Assembly (NCBI RefSeq): GCF_009749395.1
Contig: NZ_WBIR01000005.1
Location: forward strand, 186,001 to 250,000
Length of the DNA stretch: 64,000 bases
DNA from: Agromyces salentinus
Lineage (GTDB): Bacteria; Actinomycetota; Actinomycetes; Actinomycetales; Microbacteriaceae
Reading direction: 5' to 3'
The notes beneath the pieces were generated by a model. That model saw only the letters and a list, made by a program, of their open reading frames with translations, was not told where the DNA came from and ran no database searches. Numbering within the stretch: the first letter of the stretch is position 1; the number at the start of each line of letters is the position of its first letter. Positions 49,358-56,970 of the stretch are shown here, one piece after another. The position numbers and the translations under genes were made by a program.

Positions 49358-51145
49358 AGCCGCGCTCGCCCGTGCGATGGCGTCCGCTGCGCGGACGAGC
49401 GAAAGGTGCGAGAGCGCCTGCGGGGTGTTGCCCATCTGCGTGCGGCCGGTCACGTCGTACTCCTCGCTGAGCAGGCCCACGTCGTTGGCGAACGAGCAGA
49501 GCCGCGTCATGAGCGCCTCGGCCTCCGCGATGCGACCGGTCGTCGCGTACTGCTCGACGAGCCAGAACGAGCAGGCGAGGAACGGATGCTCCGACCCGTC
49601 GAGCCCGTCGACCCCGCTCTCGGTCCGGTAGCGCAGCAGCAGGCCGTCCCGCAGCAGGTCCTCCTCGATCGCGGCGACGGTGCCGAGCATCCGCGGGTCG
49701 TCGGCGGCGACGAATCCGACCTGGGGCAACTGCAGCAACGCGGCATCCGTCTCGCTGCTGCCGAAGGCCTGGGTGAACGTGTTGCGCCCGGCATCGAAGC
49801 CCCGGGCGAGCACCTCCTCGCGAATCTCGTCGCGGATGCGCCGCCACCGGTCGACGGGGCCCTCGAATCCATGCCGTTCGACGGCGCGGACGCCGCAGTC
49901 GAACGCGGCCCACGCCATGACGCGCGAGTGCGTGAACTCCCGCTCGGGCCCGCGGATCTCCCAGATGCCGTGGTCGGGGCGCCGCCAGTTCTCGGCGAGG
50001 AAGTCGAGCAGGGAGCGCTGCAACGGCCACGAGAACGCGGTCTCGTCGAGCCCGGCCTCGCGGGCATGGTCGAGCGCCAGCATGACCTCGCCGAAGATGT
50101 CCCATTGGATCTGCTCGGATGCCGCGTTGCCGACGCGCACCGGGCGCGAACCCCGGTGGCCCGAGAGCTCGGGGAGCTCGAACTCGGCGAGTCGCCGGCC
50201 GCCAGCGACGTCGTACATGATCTGCAGGTCGGCCGGATCGCCGGCGATCGCCCGCAGCAGCCAGCGCCGCCAGACCTGCGCCTCCTCCACGTAGCCGTGG
50301 TCGACGAGCACCTGCACCGTGAGGGCGGCGTCGCGGAGCCACACGAACCGGTAGTCCCAGTTGCGCTCGCCCCCGATCACCTCCGGCAGGCTCGTCGTGA
50401 CGGCGGCGACGATGCCGCCGGTGTCCTCGTGGGTGAGGGCGCGGAGCACGAGGAGCGACCGCTCGACCTCGCGTTCGAATCGCGCGGGGGGCGCGGCCTG
50501 CTCAGCCCACTCCCGCCATCCGTCGATGGTCGCCTGCAGCTCGGCCCCGATGTCGACGGGTGCGCTCGGATGCCGCCACGACCGTGCGTACGAGAGCCGG
50601 AGGTCGACGGCCTCGCCCTCGGCGACCGCGAACTCCACGACATGCGAGTGGTCGCCCGCCGTGCGACGCGGCCCGCGCAGGACCACCGAGTCGGGACCCG
50701 CGACGGCGAGGAGCCCGTACCCGCGCCCGTCGTCGATCCGTCGCACCCAGGGCACGACCGACCCGTAGTCGAAGCGGAACCGCACCGTCTCGCGGAACTC
50801 CATCCGCCCTCGGATGCCGCGGACCCGGCGCACGATCGCGGAGCCGTGGTCGCGCAGCGGCATGAACTCGATCACCTCGGCCTCGGCGCTGCCGTCACCG
50901 CTCCGCCAGCGCGTGCGGAGCACGAAGGTGCCGCGGTCGTACTCGCGGGTGCTCGTCGCGGCGGCGTCAGTCGGGCGCAGCGTCCAATGGCCGGCATCCG
51001 GCCCGCCGATCAGGGCTGCGAAGACCGACGGCGAGTCGAACCGCGGCAGGCAGAGCCAGTCGATGCCGCCCTCGCGGGAGACGAGCGCGGCCGTGCGGCC
51101 GTCGGCGAGCAGGGCATAGTCCTCGATGGCGGGAAACTCGCGCAT
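49343..51145 (-). CDS. glycoside hydrolase family 15 protein
   Basis: 600 residues. An N-terminal beta-sandwich (MREFPAIEDYALLADGRTAALVSREGGIDWLCLPRFDSPS opens it in two blocks) precedes the alpha/alpha-six barrel with NWDYRFVWLRDAALTV, the hallmark of bacterial GH15. Relatives are trehalases, glucoamylases or glucodextranases; in actinobacteria trehalase is frequent, but this is not decided here. No signal peptide is seen. TAGCGT ends six bases before the ATG. The C-terminal PAVE-stop is encoded by the repeat element. It diverges from the ArsR gene. Confidence 0.9.
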   Translation of the reverse strand: MREFPAIEDYALLADGRTAALVSREGGIDWLCLPRFDSPSVFAALIGGPDAGHWTLRPTDAAATSTREYDRGTFVLRTRWRSGDGSAEAEVIEFMPLRDHGSAIVRRVRGIRGRMEFRETVRFRFDYGSVVPWVRRIDDGRGYGLLAVAGPDSVVLRGPRRTAGDHSHVVEFAVAEGEAVDLRLSYARSWRHPSAPVDIGAELQATIDGWREWAEQAAPPARFEREVERSLLVLRALTHEDTGGIVAAVTTSLPEVIGGERNWDYRFVWLRDAALTVQVLVDHGYVEEAQVWRRWLLRAIAGDPADLQIMYDVAGGRRLAEFELPELSGHRGSRPVRVGNAASEQIQWDIFGEVMLALDHAREAGLDETAFSWPLQRSLLDFLAENWRRPDHGIWEIRGPEREFTHSRVMAWAAFDCGVRAVERHGFEGPVDRWRRIRDEIREEVLARGFDAGRNTFTQAFGSSETDAALLQLPQVGFVAADDPRMLGTVAAIEEDLLRDGLLLRYRTESGVDGLDGSEHPFLACSFWLVEQYATTGRIAEAEALMTRLCSFANDVGLLSEEYDVTGRTQMGNTPQALSHLSLVRAADAIARASAAPAVE

Positions 51146-51151
51146 GACTGG

Positions 51152-51259
51152 ACGCTACCCCCGCCACCCGTGCGACCCGTCCTCCCCTGCCGTACCCGTG
51201 CGCGCCGGCCACGCCGAGGGCCTGCGGCGGGGCGCGCCGACGTGGGCGGTCGGTAGCGT
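51152..51259. promoter_or_regulatory. divergent leaderless promoters of the GH15 and ArsR genes
   Basis: TAGCGT occurs twice, outward facing: 51152-51157 (minus strand, six bases before ATG 51145) and 51254-51259 (plus strand, six bases before ATG 51266). Confidence 0.7.
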
Positions 51260-51265
51260 GCCGGC

Positions 51266-51688
51266 ATGATGCACCCGTTCGAGATCGCAGCCGAACCGAT
51301 CCGCCGGCGGGTCATCGAGGTCCTCGCGACCGGTCGGCACCCGGCGTCCCTGCTGGCCGACGTTGTGACCTCGGAGTTCCTGGTGAGCCGCTCGGCCGTC
51401 TCGCATCATCTCCGGATCCTCCGCGACGCCGGCGTCGTCTCGGTGATCCCCGACGCCGCCGAACGGCTCTACGGCCTCGAAGAGGAGTACCTCCTGCGCC
51501 TCGACCAGGCCGTCGGCGAGCTCTTCACGCTCTGGGACCATCGCTACGGATTCGACGTCGAGCGCACGCCGTTTCCCCTCGTCGCGCCGTCGCGGACCCC
51601 GCAGTCCCACCGCGCCGGTCGCAAGGGGTTGCGCGGAACCACCAGGCGAGGACTCGAGCCGGACGGCTGGGGAGGTCCTCGCACGTAG
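51266..51688 (+). CDS. ArsR family (winged-helix) transcriptional regulator
   Basis: 140 residues. PFEIAAEPIRRRVIEVLATG and VSRSAVSHHLRILRDAGVVSV are the ArsR core. The last ~45 residues after FDVERTPFPLV are Arg/Gly/Pro-rich and look like low-complexity extension running towards the repeat locus. No metal-binding CXC pair is visible, so it is not a classical metal sensor. Leaderless start; divergent from the GH15 gene. Confidence 0.82.
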   Translation: MMHPFEIAAEPIRRRVIEVLATGRHPASLLADVVTSEFLVSRSAVSHHLRILRDAGVVSVIPDAAERLYGLEEEYLLRLDQAVGELFTLWDHRYGFDVERTPFPLVAPSRTPQSHRAGRKGLRGTTRRGLEPDGWGGPRT

Positions 51689-51757
51689 TCGCCCCCCTCC
51701 ACGGGGGCCGGGGCCTCACCGTGCCCGGATTCTCGAATGCCGGTCGCTCGACGTCGG

Positions 51758-51899
51758 CCCATCGGCATCGGTCCCCTCGCCCTGCGCCCATCGGCATCGG
51801 TCCCCTCGCTCTGCGCCCATAGGCATCGGTCCCCCGCCCTGCGCCGACCTGCATCGGTCCCCCGCCCTGCGCCCACCTGCACCGGCCCCTCGCCGTGTG
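51758..51899. repeat. five degenerate tandem copies of a 28/29-bp unit
   Basis: Copies at 51758-51786, 51787-51815, 51816-51843, 51844-51871 and 51872-51899. Each has GCATCGGTCCC (GCACCGGCCCC in the last) in the middle and ends in a form of CGCCCTGCG. Divergence rises along the array. It starts about 70 bp after the ArsR stop; no credible gene covers it. Confidence 0.92.
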
Positions 51900-51948
51900 C
51901 CCGAGCACCCCGGGTCGCTCGAGCCCCGTCGAGTTTCCTGATTCCCGT

Positions 51949-51987
51949 ATGCCAGTTCCCCCTCAGCGATTGAGGGGGAACTGGCAT
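51949..51987. other. perfect 17-bp-arm hairpin
   Basis: ATGCCAGTTCCCCCTCA (51949-51965) and its exact complement (51971-51987) enclose the loop GCGAT. It lies between two repeat arrays, 260 bp after the ArsR gene, too far for an ordinary terminator of that gene. GATTCCCGTATGCC at its left edge is echoed as GATTCTCGAATGCC at 51728. Confidence 0.9.
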
Positions 51988-52014
51988 TCCGGTTCGGTGA
52001 CCCGTCGCGGGAGG

Positions 52015-52247
52015 CTGAACGGGCTGACGGCTGAACGGGCTTGACGGGCTGACGGGCTTGACGGGCTGACGGGCTGACGGCTTGACGGGCTTGACGGGCT
52101 GACGGGCTGACGGGCTGACGGCTGAACGGGCTTGACGGGCTTGACGGGCTGACGGGCTGACGGGCTGACGGCTGAACGGGCTTGACGGGCTTGACGGGCT
52201 GACGGGCTGACGGCTTGACGGGCTGAACGGCTTGACGGGCTGAACGG
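52015..52247. repeat. 233-bp satellite of 28 short words with higher-order period
   Basis: The block consists without interruption of five word types: CTGAACGGG, CTTGACGGG, CTGACGGG, CTGACGG and CTGAACGG. Order is not random: the six-word series CTTGACGGG twice, CTGACGGG twice, CTGACGG, CTGAACGGG (50 bp) occurs twice in full and then in part. Lengths of 7, 8 and 9 break any reading frame, so it is not coding. It ends about 60 bp before the trhO start codon. Confidence 0.95.
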
Positions 52248-52295
52248 TGGCCGGCGACTGCTGGCCGCTCTCGGCAGGCACGCGGCATCCGCTCG

Positions 52296-52301
52296 TAGAA
52301 T
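52296..52301 (+). promoter_or_regulatory. -10 hexamer TAGAAT, leaderless GTG start of trhO
   Basis: TAGAAT ends six bases before GTG 52308. Its -35 region falls about 20 bp downstream of the satellite. Confidence 0.75.
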
Positions 52302-52307
52302 CTCGGG

Positions 52308-53210
52308 GTGGCCCTCGCCAAGATCCTCCTCTACTACGCCTTCGCGCCCATCGGCGACCCCGATGCCGTCCGCCTGTGGCAGCGCGACCTCGCCGAGTCC
52401 CTCGGGCTGCGGGGCCGCATCCTGCTGTCGAAGGACGGCATCAACGGCACGCTCGGCGGCGAGATGGGCGCGCTCAAGCGCTACGTGCGGAAGACCCGCG
52501 AGTACGCCGCGTTCAAGGACATCGACTTCAAGTGGAGCGAGGGCACGGGCCTCGACGAGCAGGGCGCGAGCCTGGACTTCCCGAAGCTGAGCGTGAAGGT
52601 GCGCGACGAGATCGTGTCGTTCGGCGCGCCGGGCGAGCTGCGGGTCGACGAGTCCGGCGTGGTCGGCGGCGGCACGCGGCTGACGCCCGACGCCCTGCAC
52701 GACCTGGTGGCCGAACGCGGCGACGACGTCGTGTTCTTCGACGGGCGCAACGCGCTCGAGGCGGCGATCGGGCGCTTCGCCGGCGCCGTCGTGCCCGACG
52801 TCGAGACGACGCGCGACTTCGTCGAACTGCTCGACTCGGGCGAGTACGACGAGCTCAAGGGTCGACCGGTCGTCACCTACTGCACGGGGGGCATCCGCTG
52901 CGAGGTGCTCTCGAGCCTCATGACGAGCCGCGGGTTCGGCGAGGTGTACCAGCTCGAGGGCGGCATCGTCCGCTACGGCGAGCGCTTCGGCGACGACGGG
53001 CTCTGGAACGGCTCCCTCTACGTGTTCGACGGGCGCGGGTCGGTCGACTTCAGCGACCACGCCGCGGTGATCGGCACCTGTTCCACCTGCGGGGCGGCGA
53101 CCAAGCGCACCGTCAACTGCACGGATGCCTCGTGCCGGGTCCAGCTCGTCGTCTGCGAGTCGTGCGGCACGGCGGAGTGCGCGCTGCACGCCGTGACGCA
53201 GGTCGGGTAG
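52308..53210 (+). CDS. trhO: tRNA uridine(34) hydroxylase, rhodanese family
   Basis: 300 residues. An N-terminal acylphosphatase-like domain ([36 protein letters not shown]) precedes a rhodanese domain with active-site Cys192 in YCTGGIRCE, the arrangement of YceA/TrhO. A C-terminal region has many Cys ([28 protein letters not shown]) that probably bind zinc. TrhO hydroxylates wobble uridine 34 with O2, independently of prephenate. GTG 52308 is fixed by the leaderless promoter. It stands alone. Confidence 0.9.
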   Translation: MALAKILLYYAFAPIGDPDAVRLWQRDLAESLGLRGRILLSKDGINGTLGGEMGALKRYVRKTREYAAFKDIDFKWSEGTGLDEQGASLDFPKLSVKVRDEIVSFGAPGELRVDESGVVGGGTRLTPDALHDLVAERGDDVVFFDGRNALEAAIGRFAGAVVPDVETTRDFVELLDSGEYDELKGRPVVTYCTGGIRCEVLSSLMTSRGFGEVYQLEGGIVRYGERFGDDGLWNGSLYVFDGRGSVDFSDHAAVIGTCSTCGAATKRTVNCTDASCRVQLVVCESCGTAECALHAVTQVG

Positions 53211-53221
53211 GCGGCGAGCGA

Positions 53222-53818
53222 TCAGGCACGGCGACGCTTCGGCCGGGGTCGGCGGGCGTACGCGCGCGCGGCGCGGCTCGAGAGCGCGAGCATCACGAGG
53301 ATGTCGAGCGAGAGCGTGAGCAGGGTCGTGCGCACCGTGATCTCCTCGCCGCCGGTGAAGTAGTCGACCGCGGCGGCCGTGATGCTGAAGGTCGTGAAGG
53401 TCATCACCAGCAGGCGTGCCACGTTGCTGCCGCGATAGACGGCCAGCCCGAACAGTGCGACGACGAGCAGCCCGAGGCCGGCGACGACGAGGATCACCAC
53501 GAGCACGAGCGTGAGCGTCTGGTCGTCCTCGCTGCCCGGCACCACCTCGACGCCGAACTCGTCGGACAGCACCGGGCGCCAGGAGAGCGCGAAGGCGACC
53601 ATCCAGATGACGCCCGCGACCACCCGCAGCATGACGAGCACCGCGCCGAGCGAGGTCGCGATCGGGCGTCGCATCGTCGGCGGGGCCGCCTCCCGCTCGG
53701 CCAGCACCGCCGGCGACTCGAAGGCCGCGCGCTTGCGGGGCACGGGCACGGGTGCAGGCCCGGCTGCGGGCACGGGGAACCGCCCGGGCGCGGCGTCGGG
53801 CGCGGGCCCGGCGCTCAC
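53222..53818 (-). CDS. membrane protein, four predicted helices, unknown
   Basis: 198 residues. A Pro/Ala-rich cytoplasmic N-terminus of about 50 residues is followed by four hydrophobic segments (LGAVLVMLRVVAGVIWMVAFAL, TLVLVVILVVAGLGLLVVALFG, ARLLVMTFTTFSITAAAV, TLLTLSLDILVMLALSS) and a basic Arg/Lys tail. The start overlaps the stop of the upstream LssY-like gene by four bases, so translation is coupled and the products may work together. No family recognised. Confidence 0.75.
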   Translation of the reverse strand: MSAGPAPDAAPGRFPVPAAGPAPVPVPRKRAAFESPAVLAEREAAPPTMRRPIATSLGAVLVMLRVVAGVIWMVAFALSWRPVLSDEFGVEVVPGSEDDQTLTLVLVVILVVAGLGLLVVALFGLAVYRGSNVARLLVMTFTTFSITAAAVDYFTGGEEITVRTTLLTLSLDILVMLALSSRAARAYARRPRPKRRRA

Positions 53819-54723
53819 GAGGGCTCCTTCACGGGCGGCGCGGCCGCTGCGCCGAGGGGCGGCGCCGCGGCATCCGGAACCGCATCGAGCTCGAGCACCG
53901 GCAGGTCGCCGTCGGTCGAGATCGAGTCGCCTCCACCGTTGCGGGAGTGGTAGCCGGTCGCGAAGTCGCGCAGCACCTCCACGCGGGCCTCGGGATTGGC
54001 GGCGAGCACGGTCGCGACGATGTGGTCGCGCTCGACATCCGTGTCGGCATCGATCTTGTGCGTGACCTGCAGCGTGAAGAGCGAGAAGCCGACCGCACGG
54101 TCGAACGTGCCGGCCGCCAACCAGTCGACGCGCCGGCCGCCCGGCAGCAGCCAGCCGTCGGGGGTGCGCCAGAAGCGCACGTGATGGCGCCTGGCCGGAT
54201 TGCCCTCGACCTCCTGCTGGTACGCGGCGTCCTGCTGGCGCCCGAAGAGGAACAACGGGCTCACGGGGGCCTCGTCGTAGCTCCGCCGGGTGAGGGTCGA
54301 GGTGATGATGCGTCCGCTGGTGCGGAGCGTGATCTCATCGGCGCGGGTCCATCCGGCGCGGAGCATCGCCGCGTGGAGGGCCTCCGCCGAGCCGTCGACC
54401 GCGAGGTTCACCGGATCGCCGAGCAGTCCGTCGCTGGTGCGCGCACGGCCGATGAAGTAGTCGGGCACGTAGATCGTCGTGAGGATGCGGTGCAGCCGCG
54501 GCAGCACGAGGTAGGCGAGCAGCACCCAGAAGGCGACGAAGAACGCGATGCCCCACCAGCCGAACGCGAACGACTCCGTGAACACGAGCCACGCGAGCCA
54601 CACCGCGGCGATGCCGGCGTAGACGAAGAAGAAGCCGTCGAGGACGGCGTTCACGGAGAACCGGCGCGGGCGCGGCGCCGGCGGTGCCTCCGCCCCGATC
54701 GCGCCGGAGCCCTCCCCGCTCAT
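53815..54723 (-). CDS. LssY-C-like domain membrane protein
   Basis: 302 residues. Two N-terminal helices (LDGFFFVYAGIAAVWLAWLVF, WWGIAFFVAFWVLLAYLVL) precede a soluble region resembling the LssY C-terminal domain: YIGRARTSDGLLGDPVN-type sequence, ALHAAMLRAGWTRADEI, RRHHVRFWRTPDGWLLPGGRRVDWLAAGTFDRAVG and TLQVTHKIDADTDVERDHIV. Function in other bacteria is unclear (near type I secretion or PAP2 genes). TAGCAT ends six bases before the ATG. It is the first gene of a two-gene operon. Confidence 0.78.
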   Translation of the reverse strand: MSGEGSGAIGAEAPPAPRPRRFSVNAVLDGFFFVYAGIAAVWLAWLVFTESFAFGWWGIAFFVAFWVLLAYLVLPRLHRILTTIYVPDYFIGRARTSDGLLGDPVNLAVDGSAEALHAAMLRAGWTRADEITLRTSGRIITSTLTRRSYDEAPVSPLFLFGRQQDAAYQQEVEGNPARRHHVRFWRTPDGWLLPGGRRVDWLAAGTFDRAVGFSLFTLQVTHKIDADTDVERDHIVATVLAANPEARVEVLRDFATGYHSRNGGGDSISTDGDLPVLELDAVPDAAAPPLGAAAAPPVKEPS

Positions 54724-54729
54724 GACTGC

Positions 54730-54777
54730 ATGCTACTGCCGGGCCGGGTCACCGTCGCGGTGGGTTCGCCGTAGGCT
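54730..54777. promoter_or_regulatory. divergent leaderless promoters (TAGCAT minus, TAGGCT plus)
   Basis: TAGCAT (54730-54735, minus strand) ends six bases before ATG 54723; TAGGCT (54772-54777, plus strand) ends six bases before ATG 54784. Confidence 0.7.
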
Positions 54778-54783
54778 CGCGGC

Positions 54784-56028
54784 ATGGCCTACGACGTCCC
54801 GCGCATCCGATCCGGTTTCCCGTCGCTCGCGAGCGGGTGGGCGCACTTCGACGGTCCGGGCGGCACGCAGACGCCGACGGTCGTCGGCGAGGCCATGGCG
54901 TCGATGCTCTCGGGGCCCCTCTCGAACCGCGGCTCGACGAGCGAGTCGGAGATCCGAGCCGACCGGGCGGTGCACGAGTTCCGCGCGGCGATGGGCGACC
55001 TGCTCAACGTCCAGCCGGCCGGCATCGTGCACGGGCGCAGCGCGACGCAGCTCGCCTACGACTTCTCGCGGCACCTCGCGAAGGACTGGGGGCCGGGCGA
55101 CGAGGTCGTCGTCACGCGCCTCGACCACGACGCCAACATCCGGCCGTGGGTCCAGGCGGCCGAACGCGTCGGGGCCCTCGTGCGCTGGGCCGACTTCGAC
55201 CCCGAGACCGGGGAGCTGCCCGTCGAGGCCGTGACGGGACTGCTGACCGACCGGACCCGCCTCGTCGCCGTCACCGCGGCGTCGAACCTCATCGGCACGA
55301 TCCCGGATGTCGCCGGCATCGCCGCCGCCGCCCACGACGCGGGCGCGCTCGTCTACGCCGACGGCGTGCACTCGGCCGCGCACGAACTGCCCGACCTCGC
55401 CTCGCTCGGCGCCGACTTCTTCTCCTGCTCGCCCTACAAGTTCCTCGGCCCGCACTGCGGGGTGCTCGCCGCCAGGCCCGACCTGCTCGAGTCGATCGCC
55501 CCCGACAAGCTGCTCCCCTCGACGAACGTCGTGCCCGAGCGCTTCGAGTTCGGCACGCTCCCGTACGAGCAGTTGGCCGGCGTCACGGCCGCGATCGAGT
55601 TCATCGCGGGGTTCGTCGCGCCCTCCAGCACCGGCATCGCCTCGATCGACGCCGAGCAGTCGGATGCCGCGGGCTCGCGCCGGGCCCGCCTCACGAGGTC
55701 GTACCGGGCGCTGCACGCGCACGAGCGCCGCCTGCTCACGCGCCTCGAGGCCGGCATCGCCGAGCTGCCGGGCGTCACCGTGCACTCGCGGGCGAGCCGG
55801 CGCACCCCGACCCTGCTGCTGACGTTCGCCGGCCACGAGGCATCCGCCGTGTCCGCGAAGCTCGCCGAGGCGAAGGTGCTCGTCCCGAGCAGCCACTTCT
55901 ACGCCCTCGAGGCCTCGCGCCGGCTCGGGCTCGGCGACGTCGGCGGCCTGCGGGTCGGGCTCGCGCCGTACACCGACGACGACGACGTCGACCGGCTGCT
56001 CGCGGGCCTCGCCGGCGCGCTCGCCTGA
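54784..56028 (+). CDS. cysteine-desulfurase-like PLP protein (TIGR01976 type)
   Basis: 414 residues, fold-type I aminotransferase class V. PLP contacts are YADGVHSAAH (Asp193, His196) and the Schiff-base Lys219 in SCSPYKFLGPHCG; RLDHDANIRPW is the marker of the TIGR01976 subgroup, which is distinct from SufS and IscS. The mobile loop Cys of true desulfurases is not evident, so desulfurase activity is uncertain. Leaderless start. The PEP-mutase family gene follows after 16 bp but also has its own promoter. Confidence 0.88.
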   Translation: MAYDVPRIRSGFPSLASGWAHFDGPGGTQTPTVVGEAMASMLSGPLSNRGSTSESEIRADRAVHEFRAAMGDLLNVQPAGIVHGRSATQLAYDFSRHLAKDWGPGDEVVVTRLDHDANIRPWVQAAERVGALVRWADFDPETGELPVEAVTGLLTDRTRLVAVTAASNLIGTIPDVAGIAAAAHDAGALVYADGVHSAAHELPDLASLGADFFSCSPYKFLGPHCGVLAARPDLLESIAPDKLLPSTNVVPERFEFGTLPYEQLAGVTAAIEFIAGFVAPSSTGIASIDAEQSDAAGSRRARLTRSYRALHAHERRLLTRLEAGIAELPGVTVHSRASRRTPTLLLTFAGHEASAVSAKLAEAKVLVPSSHFYALEASRRLGLGDVGGLRVGLAPYTDDDDVDRLLAGLAGALA

Positions 56029-56032
56029 CCCA

Positions 56033-56038
56033 TACGCT
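56033..56038 (+). promoter_or_regulatory. -10 hexamer TACGCT, leaderless start of the PEP-mutase family gene
   Basis: TACGCT ends six bases before ATG 56045, within the short gap after the upstream gene. Confidence 0.65.
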
Positions 56039-56044
56039 GGAACC

Positions 56045-56818
56045 ATGACCACTGCCGAACGCGCCACCGAACTCCGCCGCCTGCACGCCGCACCCGAACT
56101 GCTCCAGGTGGTGAACGTGTGGGACGTCGTCTCCGCGACCGCCGTCGCCGCCCTGCCCGGCACCCGCGCCCTCGCGACCGCGGGCCACTCCATCGCCGCG
56201 ACCTTCGGCTACCCCGACGGCGAGCAGATCCCCCTCCACCTCATGCTCGACATGGTGGGCCGCATCGTCCGCGCGGTCGACGTGCCCGTGAGCGCGGACC
56301 TCGACGCCGGCTTCGGCGATGCGGGCGAGACGGTGCGACGCGCGATCGGCCAGGGCGTCGCCGGCGCCAACATCGAGGACCAGCTGAAGCCCCTCGACGA
56401 GGCGGTCGCCGCCGTGAGCGCCGCCGTCGCGGCCGCCGACGCCGAGGGCGTGCCCTTCGCCCTCAACGCGCGCACCGACGCGTTCGTTCGCGGGCGCGAC
56501 CGCTCCCTCGACACCAACATCGCCGACGCGATCGAACGCGGTCGCGCGTTCCTCGATGCCGGTGCGACGAGCGTGTTCGTGCCGGGCATGTTCGGCGAGG
56601 ACGTCGTGGCCCGGCTCGTGGACGGCATCGGCGACCGCAAGGTCACCCTCATCGGGCTGCCCGGCGTGCCGGCGCCCGCGCGCCTGCAGGAGCTCGGCGT
56701 CGCCCGCCTCTCGTACGGTCCGACGACGCAGCGCGTGGCGCTCGGCGCCCTCCAGGACCTCGCGACGAGCCTCTACGACGGCGGCGTGCTGCCCGAGGGC
56801 ATCCGCCCGCTGAACTGA
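56045..56818 (+). CDS. isocitrate lyase / PEP mutase superfamily protein
   Basis: 257 residues of the alpha/beta barrel. Metal ligands are in SADLDAGFGD (Asp85, Asp87) and GANIEDQ (Glu111), and NARTDAF is the conserved strand-6 block. The Cys-containing KKCGH-type loop of isocitrate and methylisocitrate lyases is replaced by DQLKPLDE, so C-C lyase activity on methylisocitrate is unlikely; PEP-mutase-like or oxaloacetate-hydrolase-like function is more probable. It should not be read as the missing prpB without testing. Confidence 0.85.
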   Translation: MTTAERATELRRLHAAPELLQVVNVWDVVSATAVAALPGTRALATAGHSIAATFGYPDGEQIPLHLMLDMVGRIVRAVDVPVSADLDAGFGDAGETVRRAIGQGVAGANIEDQLKPLDEAVAAVSAAVAAADAEGVPFALNARTDAFVRGRDRSLDTNIADAIERGRAFLDAGATSVFVPGMFGEDVVARLVDGIGDRKVTLIGLPGVPAPARLQELGVARLSYGPTTQRVALGALQDLATSLYDGGVLPEGIRPLN

Positions 56819-56919
56819 CCCGACCGGCCCGGCGATCTCGCGAATCCCCCGCGCGACGGATGCCGCGTGCACCCCTCCCTCGCTAGGGTGAGCGTGAGGC
56901 GACTCGTCGCCGGGCCGTA

Positions 56920-56954
56920 CGGGGGTGCGGTCATGCGCGGCCCGTACACCCCCG
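56920..56954 (+). promoter_or_regulatory. leader hairpin upstream of an ABC operon
   Basis: CGGGGGTG (56920-56927) pairs with CACCCCCG (56947-56954) around a 19-base loop, just before the ribosome site GAGGAG of the ATPase gene. TAGGGT at 56884-56889 is a likely -10, so the hairpin would be in the mRNA leader. Confidence 0.45.
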
Positions 56955-56970
56955 GCTACGAGGAGAGCGC

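Noticed and set aside
51544-52281. Minus-strand open frames through the repeat locus
   Set aside because: They encode only repeated Pro/Ser/Val/Arg words, differ in every frame, and have no ribosome site. Word lengths of 7, 8 and 9 bp show no coding constraint.
56045-56818. PEP-mutase family gene as the missing methylisocitrate lyase prpB
   Set aside because: The barrel and metal ligands fit the superfamily, but the Cys-containing catalytic loop of lyases is absent and the gene lies 8 kb from prpD on the other strand.
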